Assembly (NCBI GenBank): GCA_009599575.1
Contig: VWND01000001.1
Span: 1 to 64,000, forward strand
Direction: 5' to 3'
Length of the DNA: 64,000 nt
Source of the DNA: Blumeriella jaapii
Lineage: Eukaryota; Ascomycota; Leotiomycetes; Helotiales; Drepanopezizaceae
A program made the translations under genes and the position numbers. Shown here piece by piece: positions 42,301 to 53,300 of the stretch (positions within the stretch are counted from its first letter, which is position 1; every line of letters starts with the position of its first letter). Below the pieces are notes generated by a model, which saw only the letters and a program-made list of their open reading frames with translations, was not told where the DNA came from and made no database searches.

Positions 42301-45124
42301 TTTCGTTGTTTTAATGCTTTTCGCTAAAAAACCCGACGGTTTATTACGTTTTTGTATCGATTATCGAACTTTTAATAACGTTATTTATAAAAATCGCTAC
42401 TTCTTTTTTTTTATCGATAAGACTTTTGCTCGTTTTTCGAAAGCGCGAATTTTTACGAAGCTCGATATTCGTTAAGCTTTTTATAAAATTCGAATAAACT
42501 CCGTTAGTAAAAAACTAACGACGTTTCGTACGCGTTACGGCGCTTATAAATACAAAATGCTACCTTTTGGTTTTACTAATAAATCCGTAATTTATCAACG
42601 CTATATAAACGACGTTTTTTTCGATTATTTAAACGATTTTTGCATTGCATATTTAAATAATATTTTTATTTATTCGTTCGATTTTTTAAAATACGTTATA
42701 TACGTTCGTAAAATGCTTTAAAAGCTCGCTAACGCTGAATTACAGGCCGATATTCGAAAATCTAAATTCAACGTTATTCGGACCCGTTACTTAGGTTTTA
42801 TTATTTCGATTAAAAGCTTAGAAATAAACTTAGAAAAGGTTTTCGTAGTCGCCTACTGGAAGCCTTCTATTATTATAAAAAATATATAAAGCTTTTTTGG
42901 TTTTTATAACTTTTATCGACGTTTTATTCGAAATTACGGTATAATTGCAAAGCTTTTGGTTTATTTAACCAAAGCTAACGTTTTTTATAATTTTATTTTT
43001 AAATATCAGAAAAATTTCGATTTTTTTATATTAACTTTTATTACTGCATTAGTTTTATAATATTACAGGCAAAACCTTTTTTGTATATTAAAAACTAACG
43101 CTTTCGACGGCGTAATAGCTTTTGTGTTTTCGCAATTTTATAACGACGATTAGCTTTCAGTCGCTTATTTTAGCAAAATTATAATTTTCGCAAAACTAAA
43201 TTATATCGTATACGATAAAAAAATATTCGCAATCGTAAAATTTCTAAGCAATTTTCGTATTAAATTAATTAGCTTAATTTATTAAATTAAAATAATTATT
43301 AATTATAAAATTTTAAAATATTTTATAACTTTTAAATTTTTAAACGCTCGATAAGCACGCTAAGCCGAGCTTTTCGCCGACTACAACTTTTTTATTACGT
43401 ATAAACCAAGTAAATACAACTTTTTAATTGACGCATTAATACGTCGTACGAGCGAACTCGACCGTTAAAACTTTTTTAAACGCATTTAGCGCCTGCAAAC
43501 TTTTTTTCGAGCAAATCAAATCGATTACCGATTTTTAATTAAAAAACTTCGATTTTTTACGATTTCCGAAACAGCTGTTTTTATCGTTAAAATAATTGAT
43601 TTTTTTTTCGTATTTCGTATTATTAATTAAATTTTTTACGCTAATCGCATAGCTAGCAGTTTAATAGCTTTTCGAAAAAAAGCTATACGAAACGCTGCGA
43701 AAAAAAACGACGATAATAATATTCCGTATATATTTAAACGCGATTTGCTGCTATATTACGGTCGTTTAATAATACCAGACGTCGATTATTTTCGTTTGGC
43801 TTTTATACGAAAAATATACGACCAAATTTTTACCGTTTATTTTAACGTTCGCAAAACTACGCAATTGCTTTCGGATTAATATTATTAGCGAAGTATAACA
43901 GCTTTCGTAAAATAATATTATCGCAATTATTACGCTTATCGAAGAAATTCTGTTTTAAAAAATAAGCGCTCCGGTTTTTTTCAGCTTTTTTTTGTTTCTG
44001 ACCATTTTTAAAAGCACGTTATAATAAATTTTTGCAATTTTAACAAAAACAAATACGATTACGATAACGTATTCGTAATAATAAATCGCTTTTTTAAATA
44101 GGTTATTTTAATTTTTTGTTATAAAAATATCGACGCTCGAAGCTTTGTTAAATTGTATATATTTTACGTATATAAGTATTTTAGCTTTTTAAAAAATATT
44201 ATTAGCAATCGTGGCTTTTAGTATTAATTTATATTCTGGTCTGAATTAAACAAAATATTCGGTACGCAATTAAAGCTTTCGACAGCCGCTTATTTTGAAA
44301 CCGACGGTCAGACCGAAATTTATAATTAATATTTGCAAAAACGCTTTCGATTTTTCGTAAATTTTTATTAAAACGATTGGAGCGAATTTTTTTTAATAAT
44401 AAATTTCGCTTAAATAGTTTTTTTTTACGAAAATCTAAATGGCCTTTTATTTTTTAAAATTATACACGGTTATATTTCTTATATTAATTAAAATTGAAAA
44501 CTCGATATTTTCTTTTTTTTTAACTTTTTATACAAATTAAACGCAAACGAAGCTCGTGCGTACGTTCGCCGCTATTACGACGTTTAAAACTTCGTTAAAT
44601 CGCATTTTTAATAAGCTTACGATAAAATAAAAAAAAATGCGAATAAGTTTCGCCGCGCGATCGATTTTAACGTTAGCGATTACGTATAATTCGATATGCG
44701 TCTATTTCCGACTTTTCGGCCTTTTCGCAAACTCGACAATTTTATAAACGGTCTTTTTAAAATTATAGCCAAAATTTTCGACAATGCTTTAAACTAAATT
44801 TTTTTAATATTATAAACGTATATTTAGTTTTTTACGCTAATCGACTGCGTAAAGCAACTGACGACGCGCTTTTAGATCAGATTAACTTAGCCTTTAAATT
44901 TATTAATATAATTGATAAGCTTAAATACGAAGTCGAAGAATTAATCGCTTGTCGAATACAGCGAAAAACCTTTTAGTACAAAGCTTTTTGGATAGGCTTA
45001 AATAAAAATCTTACGTGATACCTCGCGTTTAATTTTATATACGCTTCTTTGAAAATACGCGATTTTCATCTGGCGTATAAAAAGCTCCCCGGTCCTTCTG
45101 CAAAATTTATAAATTGGCTGAAAG
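39354..45124 (+). pseudogene. Element A1a gag-pol relic (Ty3/gypsy)
   Basis: The interior of a Ty3/gypsy element with all frames broken. Gag-like sequence lies at about 39925-40260 (YDFYLSADFRLARIK, KNYIFDQTEGVV). A protease-like segment is near 40987-41169 (ADFKANGYTLIDSALIK, with the DSG site altered). Reverse transcriptase spans about 42315-42870 (KPDGLLRFCIDYR, LPFGFTN), where the catalytic YLDD box reads YLNN (42649-42660). RNase H lies at about 43050-43300, the integrase HHCC region at about 43735-43880, the integrase core at about 44030-44340 (with TDGQTEIYN), and a degraded chromodomain-like tail at about 44960-45110 (RDFHLAYKKLPGPSAKFINW). Order PR-RT-RH-INT-chromo places it with the chromoviruses. 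No product is expected. Confidence 0.85.
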
Positions 45125-45391
45125 TGTGACGATTCACTTTGTTGCCATCTTTCGTGTCATCCCAGCAACTACGTATAGTTGTAAGCTCCCTGGTCTCCTG
45201 GTGGGGTTTTTATTAATTATGGAAACTATTATGTATATAAAGCTTTTTTTTTTTAGCAACCTCTGCCTTTTGCAGTTGTTGATTTTAAGTGAATATTTTT
45301 ATTACAGAATCAAAGGTTCGTTTTTTATATTATATAAATACGGCGACCAGTTGATTGATTTTTTAGCTTTTCGATTGATTAGATCGTTATA
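45125..45391 (+). repeat. LTR shared by A1a and A1b
   Basis: This 267-base LTR starts TGTGACGATTCACTTTGTTG and ends ATCGTTATA. It closes A1a and is followed at once by the same leader sequence that follows the A1a 5' LTR (TTATTAATAAC, then ACGCTGGCAACGGCG), so it also serves as the 5' LTR of a second copy. Confidence 0.88.
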
Positions 45392-47320
45392 TTATTAATA
45401 ACTTTTTTTTTACGCTGGCAACGGCGTAAATTATTTTTTTCTTCGAATTTTTTACGGATTATACCAAAATGATCGACCGGTCGTAAAAAGGCTTATTTCC
45501 GCATTTCGCGAAGAATAGCTTTTGTTTAACGATTTTTTTTTTAGCAGAGCTTTTTAGCTTTTGCTATTACATTTTAACCTTTCTTTTTTTAATCAGCGAA
45601 AAAGCAGCTTTCTTCAGAAGCTTTTTTTTCTAAAAAACAATTCTTTTTCCGAAGAAAAAAAAACAAAAAAAAAAGCAAAGCGCTAATTATTTCGCTTGCT
45701 ATTTTTTTTTTGCAGCTTAGCGTTAAAAGCGTTTAGTTGAGACTTTTGCAAAATCAATTAAAAAAAGCGCAAAAGCGTAAACGACAATTTTTAAAAACCA
45801 TACGATTGCGACAGATCTTTTAATTAAAGCGTTTGGTAAAATCTATCGAACGTGTTTTTGTTAATCGCGAATCTGCTGTTTTTCTTTTTTTTCGCAACGT
45901 TTTATTTTAATTAACAAACGTTGCAAACTAATTTCCACGCTTTTCGCGAATTCTTTTTAGATTTTTTTATAACGGCCAAGATTTTAGCGCGCTTTTTAAA
46001 CGCTATAGTTTTTATTTATCTGCTGATTTTCGACTAACTCGTATAAAACGCGTTTCGAATTTTAAATTTAAATTAAATAATGGTAAAAATTACAAAGCAC
46101 GCCATTAAAAAACTAGAGTTTTCGACAACTTCGAATTTTACTACGATTATTTCGCTAGCGATCGATTTCGCAAGAATTATATATTCGATCAGATCGAAAG
46201 CGTAGCAAAAGAATTTCTGACCCCGCGTATTTTAAACCGTTTCGATTTTATTTTTTCCGAAAAATTAATCAAAAAAGTCGCCGATTTTCTGGCCGATTTT
46301 TCCGACGTTTAAAAGGCCGAAAACGAATTTAAAATGCTTGCAATAAGTACGCACGACGATTTCTGGCGATTTTATTTGCGATTTTCCATTTTCGCAGCGA
46401 ACGCTTAAATAAAAACTGATAAACAGCTTCGAAACGCTTTTCGCGATAAAATACTAAAGCGTTTACGAAAAAAGCTGTATTTGAAATAAGCGCGTATAAC
46501 GATTTTTAAAAATTGGTTTATCGCCGTTCGTTAAAAAAAACAAAATCAATTAGCTAAACGAATTTTATACGCGAATCGATTTTTAATCAAATTTATTATT
46601 TATTAAAATAATAGGTTTTTAATCAAAGCGTATTACGAGTCAAATCGTACGTACGAAAATCGTCCAAGTGCTTTATAAGCTTTTTCTTAGCCTTTTGTTT
46701 TTTCTTTTTTTCCACGCCAAAACGCTTCTTTTGGCGTTTTTCCTTTTCGATCGGACTAACGATAACGCTCGTTCTTTATTTTATATTAAAAAGTTTAAAG
46801 CCAATTTGCACGACTTTTTACGAGCCGATTTTCGGTTCCACTTAAAAGCTTTTTCAGGTTAGTAAATGTAAACGAAGTCGAACCGGCCGAAGATTCGCTT
46901 TTTAATAATAATAATAAAAACGAAAACCCCTCTTCAAACGATTTTTAAAACGCATACGAAGAAATTGAAAGCTTTTTCGCTAATCGAAGAAACGCTTAGG
47001 CTTAAGCAAAGCTTTTTTTTTAAGCGTATTGCGCGATATGCGTTATTTTAACGTTCGAAAGCTTTTTAATAGCGATTTATTAATAATTCCCGTTATATTT
47101 ATCAAAAATAATTTTTCGTATAAAATAAAAGCGCTCGTCGATTTTGAAGCGAACGGTTATGCGTTGATCGATTCGGCGCTGATTAAATCTTTTTTTTTCT
47201 TTTTAAAACTTTTGATTCAACCTTTTTCGGCTTTTTTTTTTGTAAAAAGGTATAATAAAGCTCGTGGCCATTTAATTACATATTTTACGCTTTTCAATTT
47301 TATTATTAACAACCGAATAC
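45392..47320 (+). pseudogene. Element A1b gag and protease relic, left part
   Basis: Collinear with A1a from its leader through the protease, including a gag block at about 46170-46300 and protease-like sequence from 47029 (MRDMRYFNVRKLF...). It differs from A1a mostly by C/T and G/A changes. It is cut at 47320 by element C. The last five bases (AATAC, 47316-47320) are the target duplication and recur at 62094-62098, where A1b resumes. Confidence 0.88.
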
Positions 47321-47574
47321 TGTTACGATTCTGGCCAATGGTAATTGCCAGTGGTAATTGCCAGTAGTAATTGCCAGTGGTATAATTGGTATAATTGCTA
47401 GTGGTAGGATTAAGGTTTGCGCACGGACCCTTACCAACTTGTATTTAATAGTTCAGAGCTTCCGTTTACTTTAAAGCTCTTCACTTTAGTATTCAACGTA
47501 CACGCGTATCTTTCGGCCCATATCATTTACCATGATCATCCTTAAGCCAGCTGTCATATAATATTAAGGTCACA
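47321..47574 (+). repeat. Element C left LTR
   Basis: The LTR starts TGTTACGATTCTGGCC and contains GGTAATTGCCAGT repeated about four times, a TTTGCGCACGGACC block and GTATTCAACGTACACGCG. The right border is approximate (GTCACA at 47574). The matching copy starts at 48128. The flanking TSD AATAC supports the left border. Confidence 0.75.
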
Positions 47575-48127
47575 CACACTCCGCTGAGAAGCTTTGTATC
47601 TAGGCTTACGCTACTCGTATCGACGATGTATTCGTCGGTGCCTCGATCAATATTCCCTTTCGTTGATTTTGTTTCCAGAAAAAGCTGGAGCCCGTCCCTT
47701 ATTTCGATCTGCTTTTGCAATTCGGAACCCTTTTTCTTTTAATATAATTCGACTTTTTTACTAAGCCTGTCGATTTACGAGCTCGCACCTTACTGCCACC
47801 AGAGCTTGCACCTGATTGCATATAATAATTCGACCTTTTCGCTAAGCCTGTCGATTTATTAGAGCTTGCATCTGACTGCATATAATAGCTGGCAACTTAC
47901 GCCTGCCTACGCAACAAAATGGCTGGCAACTTATCCCTGCCTATGCAAATAATGGCTAGCAACCTACCTTTGTTTATACGATAAAACGGCTAGCAACCTA
48001 CGTCTGCTTATGCGATAAAATAGCTGGCAACTTACGTCTGCCTGATGGGTTGAAAATATAGAAGGAAATACGGGTTGGGTTTTACGGCTTCAGATTTGGG
48101 GATCAGTTCTTCGAAAGGGGGGGGTAG
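47575..48127 (+). mobile_element. Element C interior, non-coding (TRIM-like)
   Basis: Only about 550 bases separate the two LTRs of element C, and they carry no retroviral protein blocks. They hold two copies of a roughly 70-base unit (about 47740-47885, ACTAAGCCTGTCGATTTA) and about five copies of a 38-40-base unit (about 47886-48047, GCTGGCAACTTACGTCTGCC). A polypurine tract, GAAAGGGGGGGG (48113-48124), lies just before the right LTR and fixes the orientation as plus. The size and lack of coding fit a non-autonomous TRIM or a deleted element. Confidence 0.7.
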
Positions 48128-48241
48128 TGTTACGATTCTGGCCGGTGGTAAATTGCCAGTGGTAATTGCCAGTAGTAATTGCCAGTGGTAGGTTTGCGCA
48201 CGGACCTCTACCAATCTGTATTTAATAGTTCAAAGCTCCCG
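48128..48241 (+). repeat. Element C right LTR, first part
   Basis: Matches the left LTR of C from its first base. It is interrupted at 48241 by element A2. The last five bases TCCCG (48237-48241) recur at 61985-61989 as the A2 target duplication, after which the LTR continues. Confidence 0.85.
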
Positions 48242-48510
48242 TGTGACGATTTAATCAGTCGGAGGGCTGGGAGATCAGTCAACTGGTCGCCGAGTTCACA
48301 TGATATAAGAAACAAGCCTTTGGTTTTGTAATAAAGATATTTATTTAGAATCAATAATTGCAGAAGGCAGAAGTTGCTAAGAGGAGAAAGCCTTATATAT
48401 ATGAATAATTTCCACAGTTGATGGGAAGACCCACCAGGAGACCAGGGAGCTTGCAGCTATACGCAGTTGCTGGGGTGACACGAGAGGTGGCAACAGAATA
48501 AATCGTTACA
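48242..48510 (-). repeat. Element A2 3' LTR (reversed A family)
   Basis: The 269-base reverse complement of the A-family LTR, bounded on the plus strand by TGTGACG and CGTTACA. It is less mutated than the A1 copies and equal in length to its partner at 61716-61984. Confidence 0.9.
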
Positions 48511-48826
48511 CTATCTTCCCGTCCGAAAAAAGCGCGCTTTCGAGCTTTTATTTATTAATACGTCGCTATCCAAATAATCGTACGAATCCAAACCTTCGGA
48601 ATACGCTTTCAGCCAATCTATAAGTTTTGCAGGAGAACCGGAAAGCTTTTTATACGTTAAATAAAAGTCGCGCACTTTTAAAGGAGCATATATAAAATCA
48701 GACGCGGAGTACTACGTAAGATTTTTATTTAAGCCTATCCAAAAAGCTTTGTATTAAAGGGTCTTCTGCTGTATTCGATAGGCGATTAATTCTTCGATTT
48801 CGTATTTAAGCTTATTAGTTATATTA
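48511..48826 (-). pseudogene. Element A2 pol 3' end
   Basis: On the minus strand this encodes the C-terminal tail of the A-family polyprotein, parallel to A1a 44930-45120: the chromodomain-like segment (RDF, then a P/S-G-SPAK-L-IDWLK-like block) with stops. It is cut at 48826 by element B, whose target duplication TATTA occupies 48822-48826. The rest of A2 resumes at 56154. Confidence 0.8.
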
Positions 48827-49239
48827 TGTAAGGATTGAAAGGCAGGGAAACACTAGTTCAGACAATAGAGCTCAGACAAGGTTGGGTTGATAGTCAGACT
48901 GATCTCTACCTTCTATATCTCTAGTAGAAGGCGTGTATAAGTACAAAAGGAGGGGTGGAGCCCTCGAGAAAAGTATTTCCCAGGAAACCAGGCGAGCCCT
49001 ATTTAGTATGTTTCTCCAGCCCCCATCCCGATTTTTTTTTATTTTTCTTAATATAACTTTAATAACTGGTTTTTTAGCAATCATTTCTATAAAGTGTTTT
49101 ATTTAAATGTTATTTTTAGCCCTTATAGTATTATCCGGCCCCCACGGCCTATTCGCAGAAAATACTATTCGAGGGTTGGTAGAAGGCAAAGGGTTTTGGC
49201 GGATCACCTGACTTATATACGTGATATTGGTTCCTGACA
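48827..49239 (-). repeat. Element B 3' LTR
   Basis: A 413-base LTR, TGTAAGGATTG to TTCCTGACA on the plus strand. It has the same length as the partner at 55736-56148 and is flanked outside by TATTA. A polypurine tract on the minus strand (AGAAGGGGGGG, 49243-49253) lies just inside, which shows that this is the 3' LTR of a minus-strand element. Confidence 0.92.
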
Positions 49240-49740
49240 TTACCCCCCCTTCTAGGCCTTTGGTCCCCAAAGGCGACTGATTTCTTTGTGCGTATGCTTC
49301 CGTGTATGGCGTGCGTTACGCCTTCGAAATGACGTGCGGTTTCTTCCGCTTTCGGTCGTAAATTGTGGCTGTTCTGCTGTTCTGTTTTTTTTGTTTTCGG
49401 TAGCGCTCGCATCTTCGTTTGAAAGGGCCTTTTTCCTTAAAATGGCCGCTATCTTTCTGCTCAACTTTTTTTTTTTCTTTTTTATTTTTATTTTTTCGTT
49501 AGTTTTTTTCTATTCCAATCAATTGTTTTTCGCCGCGTTCGCCGCGAACTTTTAAAATGCTTTTGATTTTTATCTGCTTTCGGTGCGCCCGCCTGATTTT
49601 ACGCGAAGGTATTACAACGGACTTTTTGTTTTTTTGCGTTTTCGAGCTTTTCAGCGTAAAATGCAACCGTTGCAAAGTTTCGCATATTTAATGCTTTTTT
49701 GTGAATTTTTTAAATTTTTATTCGAATTCGCTTTTAATTA

Positions 49741-50140
49741 ACTACAAATTTCTGCCGCACGCGCTACCGAAGCGCAAACTTTTTTCGCGGGTTTTAACGA
49801 TTTTATAAATCGTTTCGATGTTGTTACCGCCGCTGCCGCTTTTTTTTCTTTTGCTGCCGAAGCCAAAGCTTTTGCTAAAATCTTTGTCGATTTTATTACT
49901 TACGACGCTTATATAAATCGTTTAAAAGGGAATGACGCTTCGGCTTTTATAATAATCGGAAATCGTGCGAATCGCGCTGCGGCTCGGACTGCCGCTGCTG
50001 CTGCTGCGCCCGTTTCTGCCGGTTTAGCGGCTGCTGCTGTTTTAAAAACCTTGGCTGCGCCGATTCTTTTATTTAACGACGCTAATATAAAACGTATTTT
50101 CCGACGTTTCGAAAACGTCGCTCGGACCTATTTTAACTAG
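49741..50140 (+). other. Antisense alanine-rich open segment inside element B
   Basis: About 130 codons open on the plus strand, opposite to the element's own genes, between the end of pol and the 3' LTR. It reads ATEAQTFFAGFNDFINRFDV, then an Ala-rich part (AARTAAAAAAPVSAGLAAAA) and FNDANIKRIFRRFENVARTYFN before TAG. It lacks an ATG; the stop before it is TAA where a Gln or similar codon may once have stood, and the frame continues loosely to about 50250. It is locally richer in G+C than the surroundings. I recognise no family. It could be a decayed extra gene of the element or a chance consequence of CpG/GpC retention. Confidence 0.35.
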
Positions 50141-50349
50141 TTGAATTAAATTCTGGATTTTTACGAGCATATCGTAGCTGCAATTCAAAATTCGATTACG
50201 GCTATCGTAAAAGTTTTGACTAGGATAAATCGAATATTTTGCGAATTCGTTTAATATTAATTTTTTTTAGCCTGCCGCTGCTTTTGAATCTGAAAAAAAT
50301 AGCGATAACGATAGGAAAGAGAATAACGATAAAAATAAATTAGTTTAAC

Positions 50350-53300
50350 GGCGGTTCTAGGGTTTTCTAAGTATTTTTGTTTTTTTTTCCTTGCTTTTGC
50401 GACGCGCATTCGTTACTGTTTCGTTGCTATTATCTGTCGTATTTTTCAAGTATTTTTTTACAATTTTTTTTGCGTTCGTAAAATGGTTTTCTGGCTTTTA
50501 GGAGTTTTCGCTTAATAAATAGCCCTTTTATCGCACCAAGTAATATCGGTTTTTTTTTATATTTTTATAAGCTTGTATTAATTTGACTTCGTATTTTTCG
50601 GATTCTTGGAATTTTATTATATTATTTTTCGGCTCGGTATCGTTCCGATCTTGCTAAGATTTTAGTAAGGAAACGTGGAAAGTATTGTAAATACGATATT
50701 AAAAAGGAAGCTCGAATTAGTAAACTTGGTCGTGCTTGTATATAATTCGTTTGATTTTAAAAAGCTTTAAATATTTATTTGAAAGCTTTCGAAAAGGTCG
50801 CAGTTGTCGAAGGTTTTTGATCGATAATAATATTTTGTCGCTTATTTAAAATCTAGTTTTTTTGTGTTTAGCGTCGTAAAACCTTTTATAATTCGCGTTG
50901 GCTTTTTTTAATTTTTTACTAAGTACTTTTTTTTCTTTTTGCAATATTTTAATTCGTTTTTCCGCTGACGGTACCTTTTTTTTTACGACGTCGCTTTCGA
51001 CGTTGCTGCCAAGTTTTAAGTAAAAGCCGTATAATATGCGAAAAAAAGTAGAATTCGTAAAGGCGTGTATCGAATTGTTATACGTAAACTCGGCTAAAGC
51101 AAGCTTCGTAGTCTAATCGTTTTATCGATAATCGCAATACGTACGAAAGTAAAATTTTAAAACTTAATTTTAACGTTCCGTTTGGCTATCGGTTTAAAAA
51201 TGAAAAGCGGTGCTTAATCGACGTCGTATTTGTAAATGAAATATTACTAAAAACCAGAATTTACTAGTGAAAACTAACCTTTTGTTTGTAATAATCCTTT
51301 TAAAGCAGCCAAAATTTTTGTAAATATGCTGTATAAATATTTTAGTTAAATTTGGGGCTGAAATCGTTTTTTATATCGGTATATATTTCGACAGCTTCGT
51401 ATATCGGTTTATTATAACGAATATCGAATCGTAAATACGACTTCGTTTTTTGCTAAAAAGTAGATTCGTAATAAAATCCATAGTTATTTTTTCTTAAAGT
51501 TTCGTAAAAGTCGAAAAGAAAGCTAACTCGTTATAGGGTCGGTGCTTTCTAAGCTTGCCTTTTTGGCATTTTCCATACGTATTAATATAACGCTTTACGT
51601 CGCTTCGTAAACCAGATCAAAAATACTTTTTTTCGACCAATTCTAGCGTTCGCCGAAAACCCTAATGGCCGGCGGTCGGGTCGTCGTAATTAATCTTTAA
51701 TATCTCGCTTTTAATAGCGCTTTTATTCGGAATATACGCACGTTTTTTGTAACGTAGTAATTCATTTTGGCCTATACGCTAATATTTCTCGGATCCGGCT
51801 CGACTGCTTTGCGAAGCCGACTTGTACGTCCTTTGTAATACAAAAGAATTAAATTTTTGTAATTTAAAAATAGTTTTATAAATCGGTTCTGCTAGTTCGT
51901 TATTAGCCGTTTCGGATTATAGCAATATAGCGGCTACGCTCCGTAGTATATATTATTTGCAATTAATAATATTAGCAAAAGATAGTCCGGCGAAAAAGCT
52001 TTTTATTTGGCTTTTTTCCGCTTACTTTTTACTTTTTGATTTCGTTAATAAAAGCTTCGAATACTTATCGGCGCGAAATGGTTTATGCTTCGATTTTAAG
52101 CGTGTTTTTATTGCGAAAAATACTTTAGAATTTCTTAAATAAGCTAATTTTAGCTTACGATGCAGCGTAGGCAGCTGTTCGTTATTTTTTTTTAAATTTT
52201 TTTTTAAATTTGGCCGGCGGAAAAAACCATCCGCCGGATTAGAAACTTTTATTTTATATTCGATTGCAAAATCGTATTTAGCTAGCTCGTCGGCTTATTT
52301 CGTTTAGCGTTCGTTTAAACGTTTTTTCGTAAAAAAGTATTTTAAATTATAATAATTTATACGTATAATAATAACGTCAGAAGCGCTACGTAAATATTAG
52401 CTTTATTATTTAAAAGCGTAAATTATAGTTATTAGCTCAGCGTCGTGGACTTCGTATTTTTGTTTTATAAGAAAAAGCTTTTTCGAATAATACGCGATAA
52501 AATGCCAACGTGCCTTCGCATCCTTCCCGAACAATTAAAATAATATTCCGCCTATAGCGAATTTCGAAGCGTTTATTTCGATTTGGATTTTTAATCGAAG
52601 ATCGAAATAGCGTAAAATCGGTGCTTAGCAAAACTTTTCTTTTAAAAGTAAAAAAGCGAGCTTCGCTTCGAATAAAAAACGAAAAAAGCCCGATATTTTT
52701 TTTCGTTGCATTTTTTTTAAAAGATTTATAATAAGTCGGCAAAGCTTAGCGTAGTTTTTAATAAAACGTTTGTAAAAATTAGTGAAACCCAAAAACATTT
52801 GAATATTTCGCTACGTAATAAAAAGGGGCCATTTCCGAATACTATCCACTTTTTTTGGGTCTATTTTAATTCCCGTAGAAATAACGACGAAGCTTAGAAA
52901 CTTAATCGTATTCGTATCGAAAGCATATTTTTTCAGATTTTTGTAAAATTTATTAGCACGGAATTTTTCGAAAACTTTTTTTACCGCGTTTGTATAATCG
53001 TCGGGATTTTCGAAAAATATTAAAATATCGTCGAAATAAATTACATACGTAATATCTATTAAACCGACTAAAATTTAATTAATATATACTTGGAAAATTA
53101 TTAATGCGTTCGAAAGGCCGAAAAATAATACGCAATATTCGAAGTGTCCGTAACGAATGCGAAACGCAGTTTTCCATTTATCTTTCTTTTTTATTCGAAG
53201 GCGATGATACGCTTAAATAAAATTTAGCTTAATAAATATTTTAGCTTTTTTTAAACGATCTAAAGTTTCGCTTATAAAAGGTAAAAAAATTCGATTTTTA

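Noticed and set aside
52437..52742. Host gene candidate of 101 codons in the AT-rich island
   Set aside because: It is the RNase H part of element B read on the minus strand.
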